Shown one piece after another: positions 42,158-50,170 of a DNA stretch of 64,000 nt (position 1 is its first letter; every line of letters begins with the position of its first letter). Under the pieces are notes generated by a model that was not told the origin of the DNA, made no database searches, and was given only the letters and a program-made list of their open reading frames with translations. Origin of the DNA: Polynucleobacter sp. MWH-CaK5 (GTDB lineage: Bacteria > Pseudomonadota > Gammaproteobacteria > Burkholderiales > Burkholderiaceae). Where the stretch lies: positions 1,225,433 through 1,289,432 of the forward strand of contig NZ_CP061299.1 of NCBI RefSeq assembly GCF_018687615.1, written 5' to 3'. A program made the translations under genes and the position numbers.

Positions 42158-43411
42158 TTAGCGGTCAATCTCGCCGAACACAATGTCCTGCGTACCAATA
42201 ATCGTTACAGCATCAGCCAACATGTGGCCTTTTGCCATTTCATCTAAAGCTGATAAATGCACAAAGCCTGGAGCGCGGATCTTCAAACGGTATGGTTTGT
42301 TAGCGCCATCAGAAATTGCATAAATACCAAACTCACCTTTTGGATGTTCAACGGCAGCGTAAGCCTCACCTGCCGGCACGTGAATGCCTTCAGTGAACAG
42401 TTTGAAGTGGTGAATCAATTCTTCCATGTTGAACTTCATGTCCACACGTTTTGGACTTGTGACTTTGTGGTTATCGCTCATTACTGGACCAGGATTAGCT
42501 CTTAACCACTTAACGCACTGCTGAATGATTTTGTTGGACTGGCGCATTTCTTCAACGCGAACCAAGTAACGATCGTAAGAGTCACCGTTAACGCCCACTG
42601 GAATATCAAAATCTAATTTGCTGTAAACCTCATACGGTTGCTTTTTACGCAAATCCCATTCAATACCTGAACCACGCAACATCGCACCAGTGAAACCAAG
42701 TTGCAAAGCACGTTCTGGTGAAACCACACCAATACCTACCAAACGTTGCTTCCAAATACGGTTGTCCGTTAAGAGAGTCTCGTACTCATCAACATACTTT
42801 GGAAATCTGGTGGTGAAATCTTCAATGAAATCCAACAAAGAACCTTGGCGGTTTTCATTCAATTTCTTCACAGCTTTTTCGCCACGAATCTTATTGGCCA
42901 AGTACTGAGGCATGGTGTCTGGCAAGTCACGGTATACACCACCTGGACGATAGTAGGCAGCATGCATACGGGCACCAGAAACGGCTTCGTACATATCAAA
43001 CAAATCTTCACGTTCACGGAAGGCGTACAAGAACACCGCCATAGCGCCGACGTCTAGGCCATGACAACCAATCCACAATAAATGATTTAGCAAGCGTGTG
43101 ATCTCATCAAACATCACACGGATGTATTGCGCACGCTCTGGCACTTCAATTTGCAATAGCTTTTCAATAGCCATCACATAAGCGTGCTCATTGGCCATCA
43201 TTGAAACGTAGTCCAAACGATCCATGTATGGAACGTTTTGTACCCAAGTTCTGGTTTCAGCTAATTTCTCAGTAGCGCGATGCAACAAACCAATGTGTGG
43301 ATCTGAGCGCTGAATCACTTCACCATCTAACTCCAAAACCAAACGCAACACACCGTGCGCGGCAGGATGCTGTGGACCAAAGTTAAGGGTGTAATTTTTA
43401 ATATCAGCCAT
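42158..43411 (-). CDS. nuoD: NADH-quinone oxidoreductase subunit D (49 kDa)
   Basis: 417 residues. The N-terminal FGPQHPAAHGVLRL loop contributes the quinone-site histidine, and the tail VFGEIDR is the canonical C-terminus. NuoD is a hydrogenase-large-subunit relative without metal and forms the quinone head-group site with NuoB. It is separate from nuoC here, unlike the fused nuoCD of E. coli. The gap to nuoC is 2 nt. Confidence 0.97.
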   Translation of the reverse strand: MADIKNYTLNFGPQHPAAHGVLRLVLELDGEVIQRSDPHIGLLHRATEKLAETRTWVQNVPYMDRLDYVSMMANEHAYVMAIEKLLQIEVPERAQYIRVMFDEITRLLNHLLWIGCHGLDVGAMAVFLYAFREREDLFDMYEAVSGARMHAAYYRPGGVYRDLPDTMPQYLANKIRGEKAVKKLNENRQGSLLDFIEDFTTRFPKYVDEYETLLTDNRIWKQRLVGIGVVSPERALQLGFTGAMLRGSGIEWDLRKKQPYEVYSKLDFDIPVGVNGDSYDRYLVRVEEMRQSNKIIQQCVKWLRANPGPVMSDNHKVTSPKRVDMKFNMEELIHHFKLFTEGIHVPAGEAYAAVEHPKGEFGIYAISDGANKPYRLKIRAPGFVHLSALDEMAKGHMLADAVTIIGTQDIVFGEIDR

Positions 43412-43413
43412 GA

Positions 43414-44007
43414 TTAAGAACCGTAGCTTTCTTCGCGAATCACTCGAGGAGTTACCTCGCGAGGATCAATCGTGACAGGTTGATAAATAACTCTCTTTTG
43501 CTCTGGGTCGTAACGCATTTCTACGTTGCCAGAGATCGGGAAATCTTTTCTGAACGGATGACCGATGAAGCCATAGTCCGTCAAGATGCGGCGCAAATCA
43601 TCGTGACCTTCAAACAAGATGCCGAACAAGTCGAATGCTTCACGCTCAAACCAGTTGGCTGAATTCCAGATCGGCGTCACAGACGCTACCAATGGAAAAT
43701 GATCGACCGGCGCAAACACACGAAGACGCAAACGCCAATTGTGTTTCACTGACAATAGGTGACTCACAGCAGCAAAACGAGGGCCTTCCCATGTTGCGTT
43801 GTCGTACTCACTGTAATCAACGCCACAAAGGTCCATCAACTGATCAAAGCCTAAACTTGGCTCATCTCTCAAAGTCTTTGCTACTTCTAAATAATCTTCT
43901 GCACGTACTACCAGAGTGAGTTCACCAAGAGCCTCGTGCAAACGAGAAACTTTTTTGCCCAATACTTTTTCTAAGCGCTCTTTAAGCACGGATAGAGTGT
44001 CTGACAT
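43414..44007 (-). CDS. nuoC: NADH-quinone oxidoreductase subunit C (30 kDa)
   Basis: 197 residues from ATG 44007, one base after the nuoB stop; an upstream frame extension into nuoB is not used. The 30-kDa signature ERE.FDLFGI is present (WFEREAFDLFGILFEGH), followed by RRILTDYGFIGHPFRKDFP. It stabilises the NuoB/NuoD interface. Confidence 0.96.
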   Translation of the reverse strand: MSDTLSVLKERLEKVLGKKVSRLHEALGELTLVVRAEDYLEVAKTLRDEPSLGFDQLMDLCGVDYSEYDNATWEGPRFAAVSHLLSVKHNWRLRLRVFAPVDHFPLVASVTPIWNSANWFEREAFDLFGILFEGHDDLRRILTDYGFIGHPFRKDFPISGNVEMRYDPEQKRVIYQPVTIDPREVTPRVIREESYGS

Positions 44008-44008
44008 C

Positions 44009-44491
44009 TCAGGCCTTTCTCGCAATCGTGCTGGTGCGCTTGATCTTGGCTTGCAATTGAATGATGCCGTACATCAAAGCTTCAGCAGTTGGAGGACACC
44101 CAGGAACATAAACATCCACAGGAACGATGCGGTCGCAACCGCGAACCACAGAATAAGAGTAATGGTAGTAACCACCGCCGTTAGCGCATGATCCCATCGA
44201 GATCACCCAACGTGGCTCAGGCATCTGGTCATACACCTTGCGCAAAGCTGGTGCCATCTTGTTACACAAAGTACCAGCAACGATCATCAAATCAGATTGA
44301 CGCGGTGATGGTCTGAACACAACACCAAAACGGTCCAAGTCATAACGTGATGCACCGGCGTGCATCATTTCAACCGCACAACAGGCCAAACCAAAAGTCA
44401 TCGGCCAAAGAGAACCTGTTCTCGTCCAGTTAATGAGCTTATCAGCCGATGTTGTGACAAAACCTTCTTTTAAGATACCTTCAATAGCCAT
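44009..44491 (-). CDS. nuoB: NADH-quinone oxidoreductase subunit B ([4Fe-4S] N2)
   Basis: 160 residues. It binds the terminal cluster N2 that reduces quinone, with ligands in GLACCAVEMMH (tandem Cys), the SMGSCAN cysteine and VPGCPP. The sequence is complete and close to other betaproteobacterial NuoB proteins. It starts 9 nt after nuoA. Confidence 0.97.
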   Translation of the reverse strand: MAIEGILKEGFVTTSADKLINWTRTGSLWPMTFGLACCAVEMMHAGASRYDLDRFGVVFRPSPRQSDLMIVAGTLCNKMAPALRKVYDQMPEPRWVISMGSCANGGGYYHYSYSVVRGCDRIVPVDVYVPGCPPTAEALMYGIIQLQAKIKRTSTIARKA

Positions 44492-44500
44492 GTTTTATCG

Positions 44501-44860
44501 TCACTCCCAGTTAAGGGCGCCCTTCTTCCAGATGTAGGCAAAACCAATCACGAATTCCAACAAAAAAATCAGCATCGATACGTAGCCAGGCCAACCAATT
44601 TCAGACAAAGCCACGCCCCAAGGGAATAAAAATGCTGTTTCTAGATCGAATAGGATAAAAAGAATGGCGATCAAGTAGTAACGCACATCGAATTTCATGC
44701 GCGCATCTTCATATGCGTCAAATCCGCACTCGTAAGGGGAGATTTTTTCAGCGTCGGGCTTGTTCGCTCCGAGCAATTTACCTAGGCCCATGGGCACGAG
44801 ACCAACACCAATCCCCACCAGGATGAATAGTAAAACGGGAAAATAAGCTTCTAAGTTCAA
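44501..44860 (-). CDS. nuoA: NADH-quinone oxidoreductase subunit A
   Basis: 119 residues, three TM helices. PYECGFDAYEDARMKFDVRYYLIA is the conserved loop that lines the quinone tunnel entry, with its cysteine; the FDLETAFLFPW helix follows. First gene of the 14-gene nuo operon, about 88 nt after a tRNA-Leu gene in the same orientation, so the promoter may lie upstream of that tRNA, in the gap, or both. Confidence 0.96.
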   Translation of the reverse strand: MNLEAYFPVLLFILVGIGVGLVPMGLGKLLGANKPDAEKISPYECGFDAYEDARMKFDVRYYLIAILFILFDLETAFLFPWGVALSEIGWPGYVSMLIFLLEFVIGFAYIWKKGALNWE

Positions 44861-44948
44861 GAGTGTTCCAATTCGTAACTAAAACAACACTTACATATTT
44901 TCACTAACTGGTCTTGCAGCATACTGACAAACTGCAATCCCCCAAATT

Positions 44949-45033
44949 TGGTGCCGTCGGCGAGACTCGAACTCGCACAGCTTACGCCACTACCACCTCA
45001 AGATAGCGTGTCTACCAATTCCACCACGACGGC
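44949..45033 (-). tRNA. tRNA-Leu (anticodon GAG)
   Basis: On the minus strand the 85-nt sequence starts GCCGTCG and ends with an encoded CCA. The acceptor stem GCCGTC/GACGGC, D-arm GGTGGAATTGGTAGACAC, anticodon stem CTATC/GGTAG with loop TTGAGGT, long variable arm of class II type, and T-arm TTCGAGT are all present. It reads CUC/CUU codons. It lies between secG and nuoA. Confidence 0.96.
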
Positions 45034-45103
45034 ATACGCTAAAGCCTCTAGATTTTAGCTTATTGCCACATTTCTAGAGGCGCTTCAAACAATTAACGGG
45101 TTC

Positions 45104-45481
45104 TTATTTTGGAACACTTTGACCAGTTCCGGTCACAGGAGCAACTGGTGAACCTGGCGCAGCTGTTGCTGGCGCTGGAACTTCAGCAGCTGGGACTGCC
45201 ACAGGAGCGCTGGTGCCTGATAAAACACCTGCGTTTTGTGACTTGGTTGAACCAAATAAGGTAATACCCAAAGTAGACAAGAAAAATATTGTGGCCAAAA
45301 CAGCTGTCACACGAGACAAGAAGTTGGCTGAACCTGCAGCGCCAAACAAGCCGCCTGAAGAACCACCACCAAAGGCTGCGCCCATATCGGCGCCCTTACC
45401 CTGCTGAATGAGAACCAATGCAATCACACCCACTGCAGAAATGATTTGCAACACAACCAATATAGTCTTTAACAATTCCAT
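45104..45481 (-). CDS. secG: Protein translocase subunit SecG
   Basis: 125 residues with two TM helices (about 3-23 and 54-74) flanking the family motif LIQQGKGADMGAAFGGGSSGGLFGA. SecG aids SecYEG cycling during protein export. The C-terminal about 45 residues are Ala/Pro/Val-rich low complexity, common in Burkholderiales SecG. It follows tpiA by 20 nt and precedes tRNA-Leu. Confidence 0.94.
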   Translation of the reverse strand: MELLKTILVVLQIISAVGVIALVLIQQGKGADMGAAFGGGSSGGLFGAAGSANFLSRVTAVLATIFFLSTLGITLFGSTKSQNAGVLSGTSAPVAVPAAEVPAPATAAPGSPVAPVTGTGQSVPK

Positions 45482-45501
45482 CTAAGTCTCCAAAAACAAA
45501 T

Positions 45502-46260
45502 TTATTTACATGCTTGGCATAAAGCCAAAAAATCTTTTGCATTCAACGATGCACCACCCACCAAACCACCATCAATATCTGGCATCGCCAACAAATCTTT
45601 AGCATTATCAGGCTTTAAGCTGCCGCCATACAAAATGGCCACTTTTGAGGCCGCTGTATCGTCAAATTTAGCTAACTGCAAACGCAATTCTCTGTGCACA
45701 TCCTGGGCCTGGGCCGGAGTAGGCACTTTTCCAGTGCCAATCGCCCAAACAGGCTCGTATGCAATGATGCAAGCTTCAATTTGACCTTGTAGCAGGTCTA
45801 AAACAGCCTGTAATTGACGGCGCACCACAGTCAACGTTTTGCCATCATCGTACTCAGACTCGGTCTCACCCACGCAAATGATGGGGGTGATATTGGCTTG
45901 CAAACAAGCTTTAGCTTTTCTGGCCACCAGGCCATCACCTTCTTGATGATATTGACGGCGCTCAGAGTGACCAACAATCACATACTGACAGGCAAACTCT
46001 TGTAACATTTTTGCGCTGACATCACCGGTGTAAGCACCATTAGGATGATCAGAAACATCTTGGGCACCACAAGCAAGCGGTGAATTAGCCAACAACTGAC
46101 TGACTTGCGATAAATAAGGGTATGGCACACACAAACCTGCGCGCATACCTTGCAGATTTTTTAAAAAATCTTGGTCACTCAATAATTCTTGAATGAGTTG
46201 CTGATTAGCAGCCATGCTGCCATTCATCTTCCAGTTACCAATGATGGTCAAGGGTCTCAT
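45502..46260 (-). CDS. tpiA: Triose-phosphate isomerase
   Basis: Interconverts dihydroxyacetone phosphate and glyceraldehyde 3-phosphate. 252 residues from ATG 46260; an in-frame TTG at 46275 overlaps the previous gene's end closely and is less likely. Catalytic residues are visible: Lys in GNWKMNG, His in VGHSERR and Glu in AYEPVWAIGTG, with the flexible loop intact. It is the usual neighbour of secG and the nuo operon in betaproteobacteria. Confidence 0.96.
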   Translation of the reverse strand: MRPLTIIGNWKMNGSMAANQQLIQELLSDQDFLKNLQGMRAGLCVPYPYLSQVSQLLANSPLACGAQDVSDHPNGAYTGDVSAKMLQEFACQYVIVGHSERRQYHQEGDGLVARKAKACLQANITPIICVGETESEYDDGKTLTVVRRQLQAVLDLLQGQIEACIIAYEPVWAIGTGKVPTPAQAQDVHRELRLQLAKFDDTAASKVAILYGGSLKPDNAKDLLAMPDIDGGLVGGASLNAKDFLALCQACK

Positions 46261-46275
46261 TAAAGTCTCATTCAA

Positions 46276-47286
46276 TTAAACAGTTAACACTATCTTACCA
46301 ATGTGCTGACTTGATTCCATCAATTGATGGGCCTTGGCAGCACCTTCTAATTCAAACACTTCATGTATCACCGGTCTGATCTTTTTAGACTCCAGCAATG
46401 GCCAAACATGTGCTCTTAATGACCTTGCAATAGCGCCCTTGAAGTCAATAGATCTGGGCCTCAAGGTCGATCCAGTGATGGTCAAACGTCTGCGTAAAAC
46501 TTGACCAACATCCACCTCGGAAATTTTACCGCCCTGACTAGCGATGATCACAATTCGACCATCATCAGACAAGCAGTTAATGTTTCTTCCTAAGTAAGGA
46601 CCTGCAACCATATCTAAAACAACGTTGGCACCTTTGCCATTTGTAAAAGATTTAACTTCTTCAACAAAGTCTTGGGTGCGATAGTTCACCGCTAATACAG
46701 CACCAAGCTCTTTACAAGCTTTGGCTTTCTCATCACTGCCCACAGTCACAAGCACATCGTGACCCAAAGCGGTCACCAACTGTATGGCTGTAACCCCAAT
46801 GCCACTGCTGCCACCATGAACCAAGAGAGTTTCTTTGCCTCGACCATCCAAACCCAAACGACCACGATCAAAGACATTGCTCCAAACCGTGAAAAATGTT
46901 TCTGGAATACTCGCTGCCTCAACATCTGACAAACCTTTGGGTGCTGGCAAGCATTGCGCTAACGGAGCGATGCAATATTCAGCATAGGCACCACCAACCA
47001 CCAAGGCACAAACTCGACTACCCACTTCAAAACTAAAAAAATTATCAGGGTGAGCCATGTCACCGCCGATGATTTCACCTGCTAATTCCAAACCAGGTAA
47101 ATCTGTACCGCCTGGAGGGACAGGATAAAAACCTTGACGCTGGAGAACATCAGGACGGTTGACCCCTGCAGCTCTGACTCTGATTAGAACTTCACCAGAA
47201 CCAGGAAGCGGTAAGACCAAATCAGGTCTCACCACCGCCTTTAAAACTTCAGGGCCACCATATTGGCTGATTTCAACAGCACGCAT
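46276..47286 (-). CDS. Zinc-independent NAD(P)H:quinone oxidoreductase (MDR family)
   Basis: 336 residues of the medium-chain dehydrogenase/reductase superfamily, quinone-oxidoreductase branch (PIG3/Qor-like). It has an N-terminal GroES-like fold (GVNRPDVLQRQGFYPVPPGG) and a Rossmann motif HGGSSGIGVTAIQL. No structural-zinc cysteine cluster is present. It would reduce quinones one electron at a time or act as an enone reductase. It lies 15 nt before tpiA and 30 nt after pnp, so it may be co-transcribed with either. Confidence 0.85.
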   Translation of the reverse strand: MRAVEISQYGGPEVLKAVVRPDLVLPLPGSGEVLIRVRAAGVNRPDVLQRQGFYPVPPGGTDLPGLELAGEIIGGDMAHPDNFFSFEVGSRVCALVVGGAYAEYCIAPLAQCLPAPKGLSDVEAASIPETFFTVWSNVFDRGRLGLDGRGKETLLVHGGSSGIGVTAIQLVTALGHDVLVTVGSDEKAKACKELGAVLAVNYRTQDFVEEVKSFTNGKGANVVLDMVAGPYLGRNINCLSDDGRIVIIASQGGKISEVDVGQVLRRRLTITGSTLRPRSIDFKGAIARSLRAHVWPLLESKKIRPVIHEVFELEGAAKAHQLMESSQHIGKIVLTV

Positions 47287-47316
47287 GCCGTCTTAGCTCA
47301 CTTACTTTAAATGAGC

Positions 47317-49488
47317 TTATTGCTGTTGTTCAGCTTGGTCTGCAGGTGCAGCATCAGCTTGAGGAGCAGCGCCGTTCAAAGGAGCAATGCTTGTTCCTTC
47401 GTCCGCACACGCAGCCTTCAATGACAAACGCAAACGTCCACGCTCATCAGCAGCCAACAACTTCACGCGCACAACTTGACCTTCTTGCAAGTAGTCTTTC
47501 ACATCTTTCACACGCTCATTGGCGATTTCTGAAATATGCAACAAACCATCTTTACCTGGAAGAATATTGATCAAAGCACCGAACTCTAGCAACTTCACTA
47601 CTGGACCTTCGTAGATCTTACCTACTTCAGCTTCAGCTGTGATGCCTTCAATACGACGCTTGGCTTCTTCCATGCCTTCAGCACTTGTTGAAGCAATAGT
47701 TACAACACCATCATCAGTGATATCAATGCTAGTACCAGTTTCTTTTGTCAAAGCCTGGATTGTTGCGCCACCCTTACCGATCACTTCACGGATCTTGTCT
47801 GGATGAATCTTGATTGTCACCATGCGTGGAGCGTGCTCAGATAACTCTGTGCGAACACCACTCATAGATTCTTGCATCTTGCTCAAAATGTGCAAACGGC
47901 CTTCTTTAGCTTGAGCTAAAGCAACCTGCATGATCTCTTTTGTAATACCTTGTACTTTGATATCCATCTGCAATGCAGTGATACCGTTTGATGTACCAGC
48001 TACTTTAAAGTCCATGTCGCCCAAGTGATCTTCATCACCCAAGATGTCTGTCAAAACAGCGAAACGATTGCCATCCAAAATCAAGCCCATCGCAACACCA
48101 GCCACGTGGGCTTTAACAGGAACACCAGCATCCATCATCGCTAAACAGCCGCCACAAACAGAAGCCATTGAAGATGAACCGTTTGATTCAGTGATTTCTG
48201 AAACAACGCGCAAGCTATAAGCAAACTCTTCTGCGCTTGGCAATACTGGAATCAAAGCACGCTTAGCTAAACGACCGTGACCGATTTCGCGGCGCTTTGG
48301 ACTGCCTACACGACCTGTTTCGCCAGTAGCAAACGGAGGCATGTTGTAGTGGAACATGAAACGATCACGTTGCTCACCTTCTAAGGCATCAATGATTTGC
48401 TCATCGCGTGCTGTACCCAAAGTTGCAACCACCAAACCTTGTGTCTCACCACGAGTGAACAATGCTGAACCATGAGTGCGTGGCAATACGCCTGTGCGAA
48501 TCTCAATTGGACGAACAGTGCGTGTATCACGACCGTCAATGCGTGGCTCACCGTTCAATACTTGACTACGAACAATCTTTGCTTCGATGTCAAACATGAT
48601 GTTGCCAGCTTCAACTTCATCAAATTCACCATCTTCAGCCAACTTGGCCATCACATCTTTTGTCACTTCTTTCAACTTAGTTGAACGAGCTTGCTTTTGA
48701 CGAATTTGATACGCTTCACGCAAACCAGCTTCAGCCAAGGCAGTGACTTTAGCAATCATGGGCTCGTTCTTAGGAGCTGCTTGCCAATCCCACTCAGGCT
48801 TACCGCCTTCGCGCACTAAATCATTGATCGCATTGATCGCTGTTTGCATTTGCTCATGACCATAAACAACCGCGCCCAACATGATCTCTTCAGACAATTG
48901 ATACGCTTCAGATTCAACCATCAACACAGCAGATTGAGTACCAGCAACGATCAAATCTAATTGGCTAGTTGCTTGCTCAGTGCGTGTTGGGTTCAACATG
49001 TATTGACCATCTTTGTAACCCACGCGAGCGGCGCCCACTGGGCCATTGAATGGAATGCCTGAAACAGCCAAAGCTGCTGAAGCACCAATCAATGCAGGAA
49101 TGTCTGCTGGTACGTCTGGGTTGATCGATACCACATGAATCACCACTTGCACTTCGTTCAAGAAACCTTCTGGGAACAAAGGACGCAATGGACGATCGAT
49201 CAAACGAGAAATCAGTGTTTCGCCTTCTGAAGGACGACCTTCACGACGGAAGAAGCCACCAGGAATCTTACCTGCAGCGTATGTCTTCTCTAAATAATCA
49301 ACTGTGAGCGGGAAGAAGTTTTGACCTGGCTTGGCATTTTTTGCACCAACCACTGTTGCCAAAATAACTGTGTCATCCACATCAACTAAAACTGCACCAC
49401 CTGCTTGGCGAGCGATCTCACCAGTTTCCATACGAACAGTGTGTGAACCCCATTGAAAACTTTTTACTACTTTATTAAACATCGTCAT
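47317..49488 (-). CDS. pnp: Polyribonucleotide nucleotidyltransferase (PNPase)
   Basis: 723 residues. PNPase degrades RNA 3'-5' phosphorolytically and joins the degradosome. Two RNase PH domains (the second, with HGSALFTRGETQ and the DILGDEDHLGDMDFKVAG metal-binding aspartates, is the active one) are separated by a helical domain. A KH domain (DKIREVIGKGGATIQAL) and an S1 domain (GPVVKLLEFGALINILPG) follow, then an Ala/Gln-rich tail. ATG 49488 or the ATG two codons later could start it. The mRNA leader has two stable hairpins. Confidence 0.97.
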   Translation of the reverse strand: MTMFNKVVKSFQWGSHTVRMETGEIARQAGGAVLVDVDDTVILATVVGAKNAKPGQNFFPLTVDYLEKTYAAGKIPGGFFRREGRPSEGETLISRLIDRPLRPLFPEGFLNEVQVVIHVVSINPDVPADIPALIGASAALAVSGIPFNGPVGAARVGYKDGQYMLNPTRTEQATSQLDLIVAGTQSAVLMVESEAYQLSEEIMLGAVVYGHEQMQTAINAINDLVREGGKPEWDWQAAPKNEPMIAKVTALAEAGLREAYQIRQKQARSTKLKEVTKDVMAKLAEDGEFDEVEAGNIMFDIEAKIVRSQVLNGEPRIDGRDTRTVRPIEIRTGVLPRTHGSALFTRGETQGLVVATLGTARDEQIIDALEGEQRDRFMFHYNMPPFATGETGRVGSPKRREIGHGRLAKRALIPVLPSAEEFAYSLRVVSEITESNGSSSMASVCGGCLAMMDAGVPVKAHVAGVAMGLILDGNRFAVLTDILGDEDHLGDMDFKVAGTSNGITALQMDIKVQGITKEIMQVALAQAKEGRLHILSKMQESMSGVRTELSEHAPRMVTIKIHPDKIREVIGKGGATIQALTKETGTSIDITDDGVVTIASTSAEGMEEAKRRIEGITAEAEVGKIYEGPVVKLLEFGALINILPGKDGLLHISEIANERVKDVKDYLQEGQVVRVKLLAADERGRLRLSLKAACADEGTSIAPLNGAAPQADAAPADQAEQQQ

Positions 49489-49512
49489 TTATGTATATCT
49501 CCAATCAACATT

Positions 49513-49538
49513 TGCCATAGAAAATCAGCGCTATGGCA
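49513..49538 (-). promoter_or_regulatory. pnp leader hairpin proximal to the start
   Basis: TGCCATAG and CTATGGCA form an 8-bp stem with a 10-nt loop, ending about 25 nt before the pnp start codon. It is the second of two hairpins in the rpsO-pnp gap. Confidence 0.55.
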
Positions 49539-49576
49539 GCACTGGAGCAATTAGGGGCTTTGCGGAGTAAGGATGC

Positions 49577-49624
49577 CATTCCAAAGAAAGGCTTAGAGAG
49601 AAGAGTTAACCTGTCTTTGGAATG
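49577..49624 (-). promoter_or_regulatory. Long stem-loop in the pnp leader (possible RNase III site)
   Basis: CATTCCAAAGA pairs perfectly with TCTTTGGAATG, and after one mismatch AGG pairs with CCT, giving about 14 bp around an 18-nt loop. In E. coli the pnp leader carries a long stem cleaved by RNase III, which lets PNPase repress its own mRNA. The position here, between rpsO and pnp, is the same, so a similar role is likely. Confidence 0.55.
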
Positions 49625-49669
49625 ACACGGGTCCTGTACTACGAGCAGCCACCGACCGCTCAAAACGAT

Positions 49670-49702
49670 AATGCCTGCCTAAGTCAAACTGAGGCAGGCA
49701 TT
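49670..49702 (-). terminator. rpsO terminator / attenuator before pnp
   Basis: AATGCCTGCCT and AGGCAGGCATT form an 11-bp perfect stem with an 11-nt loop starting 8 nt after the rpsO stop. The following T run is short (GTTTTG), so some read-through into pnp is expected, as in other rpsO-pnp operons. Confidence 0.75.
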
Positions 49703-49709
49703 GTCGGAA

Positions 49710-49979
49710 TTACTTACGTAGACCGAGCTTATCAATCAAAGCGCGATAACGATCAAAATCTTTTGACTTCAAATAGTCGAGCAAACGACGGCGACGGCTA
49801 ACCATCTTCAACAAGCCACGACGGCTGTGGTGATCTTTAGCATTTGCTTTGAAGTGAGGTGTTAAATCATTGATGCGAGCAGTTAACAAAGCAACTTGAA
49901 CTTCAGGACTGCCAGTGTCATTTGCTGCACGTGCGTTATCTTTAACAATAACGGCTTTATCAGCTGTAAGAATAGCCAT
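49710..49979 (-). CDS. rpsO: 30S ribosomal protein S15
   Basis: 89 residues, exactly the family length, starting at ATG 49979 with GGAG 7 nt upstream; the open frame further upstream is not coding. DTGSPEVQVALLTARINDLT and HHSRRGLLKMVSRRRRLLDYLK are the conserved 16S rRNA-binding segments. It precedes pnp in the usual order. Confidence 0.98.
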   Translation of the reverse strand: MAILTADKAVIVKDNARAANDTGSPEVQVALLTARINDLTPHFKANAKDHHSRRGLLKMVSRRRRLLDYLKSKDFDRYRALIDKLGLRK

Positions 49980-50115
49980 TTTTAAACTCCATACTTGCGA
50001 ACAAACGAGCTTGAGATTCAATAAATATTGGTCTCTGACCCGATATGTCGTGCGAATTGTTGAAAAAACCCAGAAGCTTTTGGTTCTTTTATTACTTATT
50101 AAAGAAATCAAAGAC

Positions 50116-50152
50116 TTCGGCACTTTTTGGGAAATTCCCAGAAAGTGCCGAA
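50116..50152 (-). terminator. Terminator downstream of leuA
   Basis: TTCGGCACTTT pairs with AAAGTGCCGAA, continued after one mismatch by TGGGA/TCCCA around a 3-nt loop, about 16 bp in all. It starts about 19 nt after the leuA stop. The T run on the minus strand is interrupted, but the stem is very stable. It separates leuA from rpsO. Confidence 0.8.
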
Positions 50153-50170
50153 ATTATAGCCTATTTGACC

